From the NCBI RefSeq assembly GCF_914271485.1, contig NZ_CAJZAG010000007.1, forward strand, positions 62,001 to 126,000: a DNA stretch of 64,000 nucleotides. Direction: 5' to 3'. The notes under the pieces are model-generated. The model was not told the DNA's origin, made no database searches, and saw nothing but the letters and a program-made list of their open reading frames with translations. The DNA comes from Cupriavidus pampae (GTDB lineage Bacteria > Pseudomonadota > Gammaproteobacteria > Burkholderiales > Burkholderiaceae). Shown in pieces: positions 1 through 9,495 of the stretch. Each line of letters begins with the position of its first letter. The first letter of the stretch is position 1. The translations under genes were made by a program, and so were the position numbers.

Positions 1-360
1 GAAATTGCGGGATGGACGGCGCCAGATGAAGGGAAGTGCAGCATACGACCTGCGACACCTCGGAATTGTCTGCGATGCTAGCAAAAAACACGCAACTCTG
101 ACCACTCCTGTCTTGCGATGCAGACATGCGCTTTCAAGACTGCACGGCGCAAATGGCCGCAAACGGGGTCTCCGCCAGAAGACCGTAGACCGCGCTGGTG
201 CATTGCAGTATCATCCGCGGTTCACACGACATCAGTGGTTGGTCTCATTTGACCGCTTAAAAGGCGGTCTTCCATGCAGACGCGCACCGCTTGAACCCGA
301 GCCACAAGCCCGGCAGAGAGCATCCAAACAATTTTTTGCCGAAAATTGCAAAGGACTGAA
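1..360 (+). other. Upstream region of the ilvBHC operon
   Basis: No gene is supported here. The stretch should hold the promoter and 5' leader of ilvB. A short hairpin with arms GACCGC (251-256) and GCGGTC (264-269) lies about 90 bases before the gene, but it has no T-tract and no branched-chain-rich leader peptide precedes it, so I do not call an attenuator. A purine-rich AAAGGA at about 350-355 is the likely ribosome binding site of ilvB. Confidence 0.5.
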
Positions 361-2124
361 ATGAATATGCCCAGCGCGGAATTTTCCCACGCAGACAGCA
401 ATGCCTCCTCCGCCCCCGAAATGATCGGCGCGGAAATCCTCGTTCATGCACTTGCCGAAGAAGGCGTCGAGTACGTCTGGGGTTACCCCGGCGGCGCAGT
501 GCTCTATATCTACGACGAGCTCCACAAGCAAACCAAATTCGAGCACATCCTGGTGCGCCACGAGCAGGCTGCCGTTCATGCCGCCGATGGCTATGCACGC
601 GCGACCGGCAAGGTTGGCGTAGCGCTGGTGACCTCGGGCCCCGGCGTGACGAACGCCGTGACCGGTATCGCCACTGCTTATCTGGACTCGATCCCGCTGG
701 TAGTGATTACTGGCAACGTGCCCACGCACGCGATCGGCCAGGACGCATTTCAGGAGTGCGACACGGTTGGCATCACACGACCGATCGTCAAGCACAACTT
801 CCTCGTGAAGGATGTGCGCGACCTCGCCGCGACCATCAAGAAGGCGTTCTTTATCGCCGCCACCGGCCGTCCCGGTCCGGTCGTGGTGGATATCCCCAAG
901 GACGTGTCGCGCAACGCATGCCGCTTCGAGTATCCGAAGGCTATCGACATGCGTTCGTACAACCCGGTGAACAAGGGTCACTCGGGCCAGATCCGCAAGG
1001 CCGTGACGCTGCTGCAGCAGGCCGAACGTCCGTTCATCTACACGGGCGGCGGCGTGGTACTGGCCAATGCCAGTGAAGAACTGCGTCAGCTGGCGGCTCT
1101 CACCGGCCATCCGGTCACCAACACGCTGATGGGTCTGGGCGCGTTCCCGGGCACGAGCAAGCAGTTCGTCGGCATGCTTGGCATGCACGGCACGTATGAA
1201 GCCAACATGGCCATGCAGAACTGCGACGTGCTGATCGCGATTGGCGCGCGCTTCGACGACCGCGTGATCGGCAACCCGGCGCACTTCACCGCGCAGGCAC
1301 GCAAGATCATCCATATCGATATCGACCCGTCGTCGATCTCGAAGCGCGTCAAGGTGGATATCCCCATCGTCGGCAACGTCAAGGATGTGCTGCAGGAACT
1401 GATCGCGCAGCTGCAGGCCAGCGACGTGAAGCCCAAGCGCGAGGCGCTCGCCAAGTGGTGGGACCAGATCGAGCAATGGCGTTCGGTGGACTGCCTCAAG
1501 TACGACCGCAGCTCCGAGATCATCAAACCACAGTATGTGGTCGAGAAGATCTGGGAACTGACCAAGGGCGATGCGTTCATCTGCTCGGATGTGGGCCAGC
1601 ATCAGATGTGGGCCGCGCAGTTCTACAAGTTCGACCAGCCGCGCCGCTGGATCAACTCGGGTGGCCTCGGCACGATGGGTGTGGGCCTGCCGTACGCGAT
1701 GGGCATCAAGAAGGCGTTCCCGGACAAGGAAGTGGTCACCATTACCGGCGAAGGCTCGATCCAGATGTGCATTCAGGAACTGTCGACGTGCAAGCAGTAC
1801 GACACGCCGGTCAAGATCTGCTCGCTGAACAACGGCTATCTGGGCATGGTGCGTCAATGGCAGGAGATCGAGTACGACAACCGTTACTCGCACTCGTACA
1901 TGGACGCGCTGCCTGACTTCGTCAAGCTGGCCGAAGCCTATGGTCATATCGGCATGCGCGTGGAGCGCTCGGCCGACGTGGAGCCCGCGCTGCGCGAAGC
2001 GTTCCGCCTGAAGGACCGTACCGTGTTCCTGGACTTCCAGACCGATCCGACCGAAAACGTGTGGCCGATGGTTCAGAGTGGCAAGGGTATCTCCGAAATG
2101 CTGCTTGGCTCGGAGGACCTGTAA
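361..2124 (+). CDS. ilvB: Acetolactate synthase, large catalytic subunit
   Basis: This thiamine-diphosphate enzyme joins two pyruvates, or pyruvate and 2-oxobutyrate, in the first shared step of valine, leucine and isoleucine synthesis. The 587-residue protein has the family's three-part layout: an N-terminal ThDP-pyrimidine domain with the GYPGGAVLYIYD and RHEQAAVHAADGYAR motifs (the catalytic Glu is in RHEQ), a central FAD-type domain, and a C-terminal ThDP-pyrophosphate domain with a GEGSIQMC...NNGYLGMVRQ metal-binding motif. I start it at ATG 361 because AAAGGA lies just upstream; a TTG at 346 is also in frame but less likely. Its stop overlaps the start of ilvH (TAATG), so the two subunits are probably translationally coupled. 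Confidence 0.97.
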   Translation: MNMPSAEFSHADSNASSAPEMIGAEILVHALAEEGVEYVWGYPGGAVLYIYDELHKQTKFEHILVRHEQAAVHAADGYARATGKVGVALVTSGPGVTNAVTGIATAYLDSIPLVVITGNVPTHAIGQDAFQECDTVGITRPIVKHNFLVKDVRDLAATIKKAFFIAATGRPGPVVVDIPKDVSRNACRFEYPKAIDMRSYNPVNKGHSGQIRKAVTLLQQAERPFIYTGGGVVLANASEELRQLAALTGHPVTNTLMGLGAFPGTSKQFVGMLGMHGTYEANMAMQNCDVLIAIGARFDDRVIGNPAHFTAQARKIIHIDIDPSSISKRVKVDIPIVGNVKDVLQELIAQLQASDVKPKREALAKWWDQIEQWRSVDCLKYDRSSEIIKPQYVVEKIWELTKGDAFICSDVGQHQMWAAQFYKFDQPRRWINSGGLGTMGVGLPYAMGIKKAFPDKEVVTITGEGSIQMCIQELSTCKQYDTPVKICSLNNGYLGMVRQWQEIEYDNRYSHSYMDALPDFVKLAEAYGHIGMRVERSADVEPALREAFRLKDRTVFLDFQTDPTENVWPMVQSGKGISEMLLGSEDL

Positions 2125-2615
2125 TGCGCCATATCATTTCCGTTTTGCTGGAGAACGAACCCGGCGCGCTGTCGCGCGTGGTGGGCCTGTTCTCCGCGCG
2201 TGGCTACAACATCGAAACGCTGACGGTGGCACCTACCGAGGATGCATCGCTGTCACGGATGACCATCGTGACCAGTGGGTCGGATGACGTGATCGAACAG
2301 ATCACGAAGCATCTGAACCGCCTGGTCGAGGTGGTCAAGGTAGTGGACCTGACCGAAGGCGCGCATATCGAGCGCGAGCTGATGCTCGTGAAGGTGCGCG
2401 CGGTCGGCAAGGAACGCGAGGAGTTGAAGCGTACCGCGGACATTTTCCGTGGCCGCATCATCGATGTGACCGAGAAAACGTACACCATCGAGCTGACCGG
2501 CAACGGCGGCAAGCTGGATGCGTTCCTCGACGCGATCGACCGTACGGCGATCCTGGAGACTGTCCGCACTGGCGGCTCCGGAATCGGTCGTGGCGAGCGC
2601 ATTCTGAAGGTCTGA
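2124..2615 (+). CDS. ilvH: Acetolactate synthase, small regulatory subunit
   Basis: This is the regulatory subunit that activates IlvB and carries feedback inhibition by valine. The 163-residue protein starts with an ACT domain (MRHIISVLLENEPGALSRVV, then the FSARGYNIETL turn) and continues into the C-terminal domain of the family, which is the normal length. Its ATG shares one base with the ilvB stop, and GGAGG at 2112-2116 serves as the ribosome binding site inside the end of ilvB. An 86-base gap separates it from ilvC. Confidence 0.97.
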   Translation: MRHIISVLLENEPGALSRVVGLFSARGYNIETLTVAPTEDASLSRMTIVTSGSDDVIEQITKHLNRLVEVVKVVDLTEGAHIERELMLVKVRAVGKEREELKRTADIFRGRIIDVTEKTYTIELTGNGGKLDAFLDAIDRTAILETVRTGGSGIGRGERILKV

Positions 2616-2653
2616 CCGGCGCCCCCGGCAGCGGCGGCAACCGTCCACGGTGA

Positions 2654-3718
<1,065 letters not shown>

Positions 3719-3774
3719 GACGCAGCCGCAAGGCAGCGTGGCCGCGCACGACAGGGCGGCCACACTGTCCTGAA

Positions 3775-3849
3775 GCCGCCCACCGTACCGCCCACCCCGT
3801 CCGGTCCAACCCGGCGGGTGCGATTTTGGCGGTGCCTGGGCGGCTTTTT
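3775..3849 (+). terminator. Rho-independent terminator after ilvC
   Basis: GCCGCCCA (3775-3782) pairs with TGGGCGGC (3837-3844) and is followed by TTTTT (3845-3849). An inner pair ACCGCC (3787-3792) with GGCGGT (3828-3833) extends the long imperfect stem. A further hairpin (3734-3745 with 3756-3767, one mismatch) lies just upstream without a T-tract. Confidence 0.7.
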
Positions 3850-3889
3850 GTTATCCTGTCGCCGTGAATGAACTTCTGACCATATTTGC

Positions 3890-4543
3890 ATGAACTATCC
3901 TCATCCGCTGATCGCCCGTGAAGGCTGGCCATTCCTGGCCGGCGCATTCGTCATCTCGCTGCTGGTGCACGTCAGCGCGGGCTTCTGGTGGGCGCTGCCG
4001 CTGTGGATCATCACGCTGTTCGTGCTGCAGTTCTTCCGCGATCCGCCGCGCCCGATTCCGTCGGCGGCGAACGCGATCCTCGCGCCGGCCGATGGCCGCA
4101 TCGTCGTGGTGGAGAAGACGCAGGACCCGTATGCGGGCCGCGAAGCCCTCAAGATCAGCGTGTTCATGAACGTGTTTAACGTTCACTCGAATCGCTCCTC
4201 GCTCGACGGCAAAGTCGAGAAACTCGAATACTTCCCGGGCAAGTTCGTCAACGCGGACCTGGACAAGGCCTCCGTGGAAAACGAGCGCAATGCGCTGGTC
4301 ATCCGCCGCACGGCCGACGGCCAGATCGTCACGCTGGTACAGGTGGCCGGTCTGGTGGCGCGGCGTATCCTGTGCTACACCAAGGTGGGAGACACGCTTT
4401 CGCGCGGCCAGCGTTATGGCTTTATCCGTTTTGGTTCGCGCGTCGACGTGTACCTGCCGGTGGATGCGCGCCCGCGCGTGACGATCGGCGAGAAGGTTTC
4501 GGCGTCGTCCACCGTGCTCGCCGAACTCGACGAACTGAAATAA
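3890..4543 (+). CDS. psd: Phosphatidylserine decarboxylase proenzyme
   Basis: The enzyme makes phosphatidylethanolamine from phosphatidylserine at the inner membrane. The 217-residue protein is of the short bacterial type, with an N-terminal hydrophobic segment (about residues 14-45) and the DPPRPIPS and [16 protein letters not shown] motifs of the family. The family cleaves itself at a Gly-Ser bond to make a pyruvoyl group; the candidate here is the GS in [10 protein letters not shown] near residue 183. It lies 25 bases before pssA, which makes its substrate, so the two form a phospholipid operon. Confidence 0.94.
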   Translation: MNYPHPLIAREGWPFLAGAFVISLLVHVSAGFWWALPLWIITLFVLQFFRDPPRPIPSAANAILAPADGRIVVVEKTQDPYAGREALKISVFMNVFNVHSNRSSLDGKVEKLEYFPGKFVNADLDKASVENERNALVIRRTADGQIVTLVQVAGLVARRILCYTKVGDTLSRGQRYGFIRFGSRVDVYLPVDARPRVTIGEKVSASSTVLAELDELK

Positions 4544-4568
4544 GCCGCCCCCGGGACTGGAGACTGGC

Positions 4569-5471
4569 ATGGGTGCTTTCAATCGCCGCAACAAGCGCGC
4601 CAACAATGGCAACGTGACGCATCTGCGTCCGTTCCGCCATAACCAGCTGCGCAACGACAGTACGTACGACAATGGCTTCGACGATGCCGAGGAGCACGAC
4701 GACGATGTCGAGTACGTGCGTCCGCGGCCCCGCCGCCGCGGCATTTACCTGCTGCCCAACGCGTTCACCACGGCGGCGCTGTTCGCCGGGTTCTTCGCGA
4801 TCGTGCAGGCCATGAACCAGCGCTTCGACGTCGCGGCCATCGCGATCTTCGCGGCGATGGTGCTCGATGGCATGGACGGCCGCGTGGCACGCATCACCAA
4901 CACGCAGAGCGCGTTCGGCGAGCAGTACGACTCGCTCTCCGACATGACATCGTTTGGCGTGGCGCCCGCGCTGGTCATGTACGAATGGATCCTGCACGAC
5001 CTCGGCAAATGGGGCTGGATTGCCGCCTTCGTGTACTGCACGTGCGCGGCACTGCGGCTCGCGCGCTTCAACGCGAATATCGGCGTGGTCGACAAGCGCT
5101 TCTTCCAGGGCATGCCGAGCCCGGCCGCGGCCGCGCTGGTGGCGGGCTTCGTCTGGCTCGTGATCGACAACAAGCTGCCGGTCAAGGAACTGTGGATGCC
5201 ATGGGTGGCGTTCGCGCTCACGCTCTATGCGGGCCTGTCGATGGTCTCCAACGCGCCGTTCTACAGCGGCAAGGCCCTCGACGTGCGCTATCGTGTGCCG
5301 TTCGGCATGATGGTGCTGGTGCTCGTGCTGTTCGTGGTGGTGTCGACCGACCCGCCGGTCGCGCTGTTTGGCCTGTTCGTGGCCTATGCGATCTCGGGCT
5401 ACGTGTTGTGGGCCTGGCGTGCGCTGCACGGTCAGCCCGGCGGCGTGCGCAAGGGCGGCGCTCCGCACTGA
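4569..5471 (+). CDS. pssA: CDP-diacylglycerol-serine O-phosphatidyltransferase
   Basis: This membrane enzyme makes phosphatidylserine from CDP-diacylglycerol and serine, the step before Psd. The CDP-alcohol phosphotransferase signature D-G-x2-A-R-x8-G-x3-D-x3-D is visible as DGRVAR, FGEQYDSLSD around residues 100-125. The 300-residue chain has about eight hydrophobic segments after an unusual charged N-terminal tail of about 55 residues (RRNKRANN, then acidic EEHDDDVEYV). GGAGACTGG precedes the ATG. Confidence 0.95.
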   Translation: MGAFNRRNKRANNGNVTHLRPFRHNQLRNDSTYDNGFDDAEEHDDDVEYVRPRPRRRGIYLLPNAFTTAALFAGFFAIVQAMNQRFDVAAIAIFAAMVLDGMDGRVARITNTQSAFGEQYDSLSDMTSFGVAPALVMYEWILHDLGKWGWIAAFVYCTCAALRLARFNANIGVVDKRFFQGMPSPAAAALVAGFVWLVIDNKLPVKELWMPWVAFALTLYAGLSMVSNAPFYSGKALDVRYRVPFGMMVLVLVLFVVVSTDPPVALFGLFVAYAISGYVLWAWRALHGQPGGVRKGGAPH

Positions 5472-5478
5472 TGTCTTG

Positions 5479-5498
5479 CCTCCTCCCGGTGGAGGAGG
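5479..5498 (+). terminator. Hairpin between pssA and the LysM gene
   Basis: CCTCCTCC (5479-5486) and GGAGGAGG (5491-5498) form an 8-bp stem with a CGGT loop just after the pssA stop. Only two T residues follow, so it may be a weak terminator or an mRNA-stabilising stem. Confidence 0.35.
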
Positions 5499-5546
5499 TT
5501 GCAACATTCGTTCTTGATTCACCTTATTTCACGTAGGGAGGATGTC

Positions 5547-6047
5547 ATGGGCATGTTCGACTTCATCAGGGAAGCAGGCGAGAAGCTGTTCGGCAAGGGC
5601 GAGGCCAAGGCGGCGCAGGAAGCTGCCAAGGCGGATGCTTCGGCCGAGAAGGTCGAGGCCGCCAATCGCACGGCCGGCGATTCGATCGAGGCGTATATCA
5701 AGCAGATGGGCCTCGACGCGACGGGCCTGACTGTGACGGTGGATGGATCGCAGGGCAAGGTGACCGTGTTCGGCGTGGCGCCGGATCAGGCCACGCGCGA
5801 GAAGATCGTGCTTTGCTGCGGCAATGTCGAAGGCGTGGATCAGGTCGAGGACAAGATGTCCGTCAGCACCGAGTCCCCCGAATCGCAGTGGCATACGGTG
5901 GTGAAGGGCGATACGTTGTGGGCGATTTCGCAGGCGGCCTATGGCAATGGCGCCGAATACAACCGCATCTTCGAGGCCAACAAACCGATGCTGTCGCACC
6001 CGGACAAGATCTATCCGGGACAGAAATTGCGCATCCCGCCGAAATAA
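5547..6047 (+). CDS. lysM: BON-LysM domain protein (Kbp/YgaU-like)
   Basis: The 166-residue protein has an N-terminal amphipathic start (MGMFDFIREAGEKLFGKGEA), a BON domain at about residues 45-105, and a C-terminal LysM domain (WHTVVKGDTLWAISQAAYGN...IYPGQKLRIP) at about 115-165. In E. coli the homologous Kbp (YgaU) is a small cytoplasmic potassium-binding protein; no signal peptide is visible here either, which agrees. I start it at ATG 5547 because AGGGAGGA (5535-5542) lies directly upstream; earlier in-frame codons lack such a site. Confidence 0.9.
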   Translation: MGMFDFIREAGEKLFGKGEAKAAQEAAKADASAEKVEAANRTAGDSIEAYIKQMGLDATGLTVTVDGSQGKVTVFGVAPDQATREKIVLCCGNVEGVDQVEDKMSVSTESPESQWHTVVKGDTLWAISQAAYGNGAEYNRIFEANKPMLSHPDKIYPGQKLRIPPK

Positions 6048-6057
6048 ACGACCCGAG

Positions 6058-6086
6058 TTGCACGGTTTTGGCAAACCGGCTATAGT
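6058..6086 (+). promoter_or_regulatory. Sigma-70 promoter for the leuA leader
   Basis: TTGCAC (6058-6063) and TATAGT (6081-6086) are separated by exactly 17 bases. The expected transcription start, about seven bases after the -10, falls at or next to the A of the leader peptide ATG at 6094, so the leader message would be leaderless. Confidence 0.6.
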
Positions 6087-6093
6087 CGCCAAC

Positions 6094-6174
6094 ATGATTT
6101 CGCTGCACTCCCTATTCTCGCTCGCACTACTGGGTAGCCTACTAGGCAGCCCGGTCGGGACGCGCGCGCGCTAA
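6094..6174 (+). CDS. leuA leader peptide (attenuator peptide)
   Basis: This 26-codon open frame reads MISLHSLFSLALLGSLL then GSPVGTRAR. Seven of the 26 residues are leucine, and four of the seven leucine codons are CTA, which is rare in the neighbouring genes. It lies between a promoter and a strong terminator just upstream of leuA. Its stop codon sits within a potential stem (CGCGCT at 6167-6172 plus GGGAA at 6175-6179 with TTCCC at 6196-6200 plus AGCGCG at 6201-6206). This is the arrangement of a leucine-sensing transcription attenuator; no ribosome binding site is seen, in keeping with leaderless translation. The role is inferred. Confidence 0.72.
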   Translation: MISLHSLFSLALLGSLLGSPVGTRAR

Positions 6175-6227
6175 GGGAAGACAGGAAGACGTTTTTTCCC
6201 AGCGCGAAATCCACAAGGATTCTTTCA

Positions 6228-6264
6228 CGCCCCGGCCTGCATCGATTGCACGCCGGGGCGTTTT
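6228..6264 (+). terminator. Attenuator terminator upstream of leuA
   Basis: CGCCCCGGC (6228-6236) pairs perfectly with GCCGGGGCG (6252-6260) and TTTT follows. It stands 54 bases after the leader peptide stop and 44 bases before leuA, so it would end transcription before leuA unless an upstream RNA structure prevents it. Confidence 0.75.
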
Positions 6265-6308
6265 GCATTCTGGCCGGCACAATATAAAAGTCTCAGGAGC
6301 TCCACAAA

Positions 6309-7850
6309 ATGTCTGACAAACTCATCATTTTCGACACGACCTTGCGTGACGGCGAACAATCGCCGGGCGCCTCGATGACGCGCGAGGAAAAGATCCGCAT
6401 CGCGCGCCAGCTGGAGCGCCTGAAGGTCGACGTGATCGAAGCGGGCTTTGCCGCGAGCTCCAATGGCGACTTCGAAGCGATTCGTTCGATCGCCCAGGTG
6501 GTGAAGGATTCGACGATCTGCTCGCTGGCCCGCGCCAACGACAAGGACATCGCGCGTGCGGCAGAGGCCCTCAAGCCCGCCAATTCGTTCCGTATCCACA
6601 CGTTCATCGCCACCTCCGCGCTGCACATGGAGAAGAAGCTGCGCATGACGCCCGATCAGGTCTATGAGCAGGCGCGCCTCGCGGTGCGTTTCGCGCGTCA
6701 GTTCACCGATGACATCGAGTTCTCGCCCGAAGATGGCAGCCGTTCGGATATGGACTTCCTGTGCCGTGTGCTCGAAGGCGTGATTGCCGAAGGCGCGACC
6801 ACCATCAACCTGCCGGATACGGTGGGCTATGCGGTGCCGGAAGGCTACGCAGGTTTGATCCGTTCGGTGCGCGAGCGCATTCCGAACTCGGACAAGGCCG
6901 TGTGGTCGGTGCACTGCCATAACGACCTTGGCATGGCCGTGGCGAACTCGCTGGCCGCGGTCAAGCTCGGCGGCGCGCGTCAGGTCGAATGCACGATCAA
7001 TGGTCTGGGCGAGCGTGCCGGCAACACCAGCCTCGAAGAGGTGGTGATGGCCGTGAAGACGCGCCGCGACTACTTCGACATGGACGTCGGCATCGATACC
7101 ACGCAGATCGTGCCGGCGTCGAAGCTGGTGTCGCAGATCACGGGTTTCGTGGTGCAGCCGAACAAGGCCGTGGTCGGCGCCAATGCTTTCGCGCACGCGT
7201 CGGGCATCCATCAGGATGGGGTGCTCAAGGCGCGCGACACGTACGAGATCATGCGCGCGGAAGACGTGGGTTGGACCGCCAACAAGATCGTGCTGGGCAA
7301 GCTGTCGGGCCGCAACGCGTTCAAGCAGCGCCTGCAGGAACTCGGCATCGAGCTCGAGAGCGAGGCCGAAGTCAACGCCGCGTTCGCGCGCTTCAAGGAG
7401 CTCGCGGATCAGAAGGCCGAGATCTTCGACGAAGACATCGAGGCGATCGTGTCCGGCGAGGCCAGTGCCGCGGCCAACGAACACTTCCGCTTTATCTCGC
7501 TGTCGCAGCGCTCGGAGACGGGCGAGCGTCCGCATGCGCGCGTGGTGTTCAGCATGGACGGCCACGAGCATACCGGCGAGGGTGACGGCAACGGTCCGGT
7601 GGATGCCACGCTGCACGCGATTGAAGGCAAGGTCGTCAGCGGCGCCGAGCTCGTGCTGTATTCGGTGAACGCGATCACGACCGGCACGGAAGCGCAGGGC
7701 GAAGTGACCGTGCGCCTGTCGAAGGGTGGCCGCATCGTCAACGGCGTGGGCACCGATCCCGATATCGTGGCGGCTTCGGCCAAGGCCTATCTGGCCGCGC
7801 TCAACAAGCTGCACGACAAGGCTGTGCAGAAGATCAATCCGCAAATCTGA
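6309..7850 (+). CDS. leuA: 2-isopropylmalate synthase
   Basis: The enzyme condenses 2-oxoisovalerate with acetyl-CoA in the first committed step of leucine synthesis. The 513-residue protein shows the catalytic TIM barrel with the opening [16 protein letters not shown], the metal-binding [14 protein letters not shown], and [16 protein letters not shown]. It ends in the C-terminal allosteric domain (about residues 390-505) that binds leucine in this family. CAGGAG lies nine bases before the ATG. Expression is probably controlled by the leader peptide and terminator immediately upstream. Confidence 0.98.
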   Translation: MSDKLIIFDTTLRDGEQSPGASMTREEKIRIARQLERLKVDVIEAGFAASSNGDFEAIRSIAQVVKDSTICSLARANDKDIARAAEALKPANSFRIHTFIATSALHMEKKLRMTPDQVYEQARLAVRFARQFTDDIEFSPEDGSRSDMDFLCRVLEGVIAEGATTINLPDTVGYAVPEGYAGLIRSVRERIPNSDKAVWSVHCHNDLGMAVANSLAAVKLGGARQVECTINGLGERAGNTSLEEVVMAVKTRRDYFDMDVGIDTTQIVPASKLVSQITGFVVQPNKAVVGANAFAHASGIHQDGVLKARDTYEIMRAEDVGWTANKIVLGKLSGRNAFKQRLQELGIELESEAEVNAAFARFKELADQKAEIFDEDIEAIVSGEASAAANEHFRFISLSQRSETGERPHARVVFSMDGHEHTGEGDGNGPVDATLHAIEGKVVSGAELVLYSVNAITTGTEAQGEVTVRLSKGGRIVNGVGTDPDIVAASAKAYLAALNKLHDKAVQKINPQI

Positions 7851-7905
7851 CGGCAGACGCCTGCGGCATTCGGCTGCGCGCTCACGAGGCGCGTACGCGG
7901 ACATC

Positions 7906-7946
7906 AAAAAAGCCCGCCATCGCGTATCGCGCGATGGCGGGCTTTT
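7906..7946 (+). terminator. Bidirectional terminator between leuA and the lipoprotein gene
   Basis: A perfect 13-bp stem (7912-7924 with 7930-7942) with a five-base loop is flanked by AAAAAA on the left and TTTT on the right. It can end transcription of leuA on the plus strand and of the converging minus-strand gene. Confidence 0.85.
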
Positions 7947-7973
7947 CCATTGCGGCGGCTCAAGCCGGTCGCA

Positions 7974-8531
7974 TCAGTGGCGGTCGGAGCGGTCGCGCAA
8001 CGGGTCGGGGGTGATCTGCGTCTGGCGCAGCACGCCGCTGTCGTCGAAGTAGAAGTTGAACATCGAGTACCACATCCGGTCCTGGAAGAAGCGGTAGGTC
8101 CAGACCTCGCGCTTCATCAGCGGGAAGTATTGGTTGGGCTCGCGCGGCGCGCCGAAGTGCTCGAGCACGTCCTGCTTGGTCCAGACGTTGACCTGCGACT
8201 TGTAGAGCTCGGTCGTGGTCAGCATGTTGCGGAAATCGGTCAGGTTGCCGTTGCGGTCGAACGTGGCCGCGTAGGCGTCTTCGCCCATGGGCTGCTTCGA
8301 GTAGATCCAGCGCGTGGTGCCGTCCTTGAGCTGGAACATGTCGGTGGGCTGGCCGAACGTGGCCTGCACCGCGCTTTGCGGCTGGCCGATCAGCTTCTGA
8401 CCGGTTTCGACCGGTGCCAGCACCGTGCATGCGGCAAGCGTGGCAACAAGCGCGACGGCGGCCGACATGTGAAAAAGGCGGTGGCAAAAGCGACGGATGA
8501 GGCGCGGAAGGCGAGGGGGGAGGGCGGTCAT
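7974..8531 (-). CDS. BamE/SmpA-like outer-membrane lipoprotein
   Basis: A basic N-terminus and a hydrophobic stretch end in a lipobox (VATLAAC, Cys about residue 35), so the product is probably an outer-membrane lipoprotein. The mature part holds two similar halves, each with the SmpA/OmlA/BamE pattern of a helix, FGxP and an aromatic strand: one around TFGQPTDMFQLKDGTTRWIY, the other around LEHFGAPREP...VWTYRF. BamE itself has one such domain, so this is a related two-copy protein rather than BamE. An internal ATG at 8468 would shorten the signal peptide; neither start has a convincing ribosome binding site. Confidence 0.8.
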   Translation of the reverse strand: MTALPPRLPRLIRRFCHRLFHMSAAVALVATLAACTVLAPVETGQKLIGQPQSAVQATFGQPTDMFQLKDGTTRWIYSKQPMGEDAYAATFDRNGNLTDFRNMLTTTELYKSQVNVWTKQDVLEHFGAPREPNQYFPLMKREVWTYRFFQDRMWYSMFNFYFDDSGVLRQTQITPDPLRDRSDRH

Positions 8532-8678
8532 GGCGGAAAATCTTCAGCGGATACCGCCAGTGTAGTCGGTGCTCAAGACGTTGTGGCGCCGACGTGGCTT
8601 TTGGCGCGGCGGGCGGCACGCGAGTAGTACGCATAAGAAGGGCGAAAGTACGTGTTTCGCCGCGCGCGGGAATTCGGC

Positions 8679-8684
8679 TATAAT
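8679..8684 (+). promoter_or_regulatory. -10 element of the rpsO promoter
   Basis: A perfect TATAAT lies about 107 bases before rpsO, just downstream of the divergent lipoprotein gene. No good -35 hexamer is found at 16-18 bases upstream (best TTTCGC at 8655-8660). Confidence 0.5.
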
Positions 8685-8732
8685 GCGCGGCTATCGTTTG
8701 CCGGGAGTCCGGTGGGCGATGGAGCTGGCACG

Positions 8733-8762
8733 ACGCCGGCGGCGCATTCCGCGCTGCGGCGT
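8733..8762 (+). promoter_or_regulatory. Stem-loop in the rpsO leader
   Basis: ACGCCG...GCGC (8733-8745) can pair with GCGC...CGGCGT (8751-8762) with a small internal loop, ending about 28 bases before the rpsO start codon. S15 represses its own translation through leader RNA structure in several bacteria, so this could be such a site; the role is inferred. Confidence 0.35.
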
Positions 8763-8790
8763 TCGCAAGTGAAACAGAAAGGAAATCATC

Positions 8791-9060
8791 ATGGCATTTG
8801 CCAACATCGACAAGACTGAAGTCATCAAGCAGTTCGCGCGCGGCGCGACCGACACGGGCAGCCCCGAAGTTCAGGTGGCCCTGCTGACCACCCGCATCAA
8901 CGAACTGACCCCGCACTTCAAGGCGAACATGAAGGATCACCACAGCCGCCGCGGTCTGCTGCGCATGGTGAGCCGTCGTCGTCGTCTGCTGGACTACCTC
9001 AAGGCCACCGATGCCGACCGTTATCGCGCCCTGATCGAAAAGCTGGGTCTGCGTAAGTAA
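8791..9060 (+). CDS. rpsO: 30S ribosomal protein S15
   Basis: S15 is a primary binding protein of the 30S platform that contacts 16S rRNA helices 20-22. The 89-residue sequence matches the family at full length, with [35 protein letters not shown] and the closing [15 protein letters not shown] lies 8 bases before the ATG. As in many bacteria it is followed by pnp. Confidence 0.98.
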   Translation: MAFANIDKTEVIKQFARGATDTGSPEVQVALLTTRINELTPHFKANMKDHHSRRGLLRMVSRRRRLLDYLKATDADRYRALIEKLGLRK

Positions 9061-9134
9061 GATCGCAAAAAAGGTCGCGCGGATGGTGACACCAACCCTG
9101 CACGCACTTTTGCACGGTTTCGCGTGAGGCCTCG

Positions 9135-9168
9135 ATGCCTGCGTCAGCGTTGCTGAGGCAGGCATTTT
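9135..9168 (+). terminator. Terminator between rpsO and pnp
   Basis: ATGCCTGCGTCAG (9135-9147) pairs with CTGAGGCAGGCAT (9153-9165) with one mismatch, a five-base loop and TTTTGCTTTT after it. It should end most rpsO transcripts and let the rest read into pnp. Confidence 0.7.
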
Positions 9169-9298
9169 GCTTTTCTGGCGGCTGCGTGACTGTCGTACCT
9201 GTTTGCACCCGTTGCACCACGTCGTGTAACGGAGTAAGTTGTTTCGCTCTTTAGCTCCGAGACACCGGAGCCGGAACCAAAGAACCGGGGCCTTGTGT

Positions 9299-9375
9299 CA
9301 TTCCATCGCGGGTACATCATTGGCGACATTTGCGACCCAGATGTTTGCGACCAAATATGGTGGCGCGATGGAATG
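9299..9375 (+). promoter_or_regulatory. Long inverted repeat in the pnp leader (possible RNase III site)
   Basis: CATTCCATCGCG (9299-9310) and CGCGATGGAATG (9364-9375) are perfect 12-bp arms around a 53-base centre that can fold further (TTGG with CCAA) and that contains TTTGCGACC twice. It lies about 120 bases before pnp. In E. coli, pnp is autoregulated through RNase III cleavage of a long leader stem; this may be the equivalent here. Confidence 0.5.
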
Positions 9376-9495
9376 GCATAGCACTTCCCTGCGACTGCGG
9401 CCGGCGACAATCCGGCAGTACGCCTGCGGCTGTGAACGCAGGCGCGGCGCGTCCATGCATGGGCATGGCGCGTCAGCACGAATCAAGGAACGCTC

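Noticed and set aside
251..269. GACCGC/GCGGTC hairpin before ilvB as an attenuator
   Set aside because: It is a six-pair stem with only two T residues after it and no Leu/Val/Ile-rich leader peptide upstream.
232..1947. Long open frame on the minus strand opposite ilvB
   Set aside because: High-GC DNA keeps the antisense frame open; the product is His/Arg/Val-rich without a known fold, and ilvB on the plus strand is certain. The same applies to long antisense frames opposite pnp, nuoG, nuoL and ureC.
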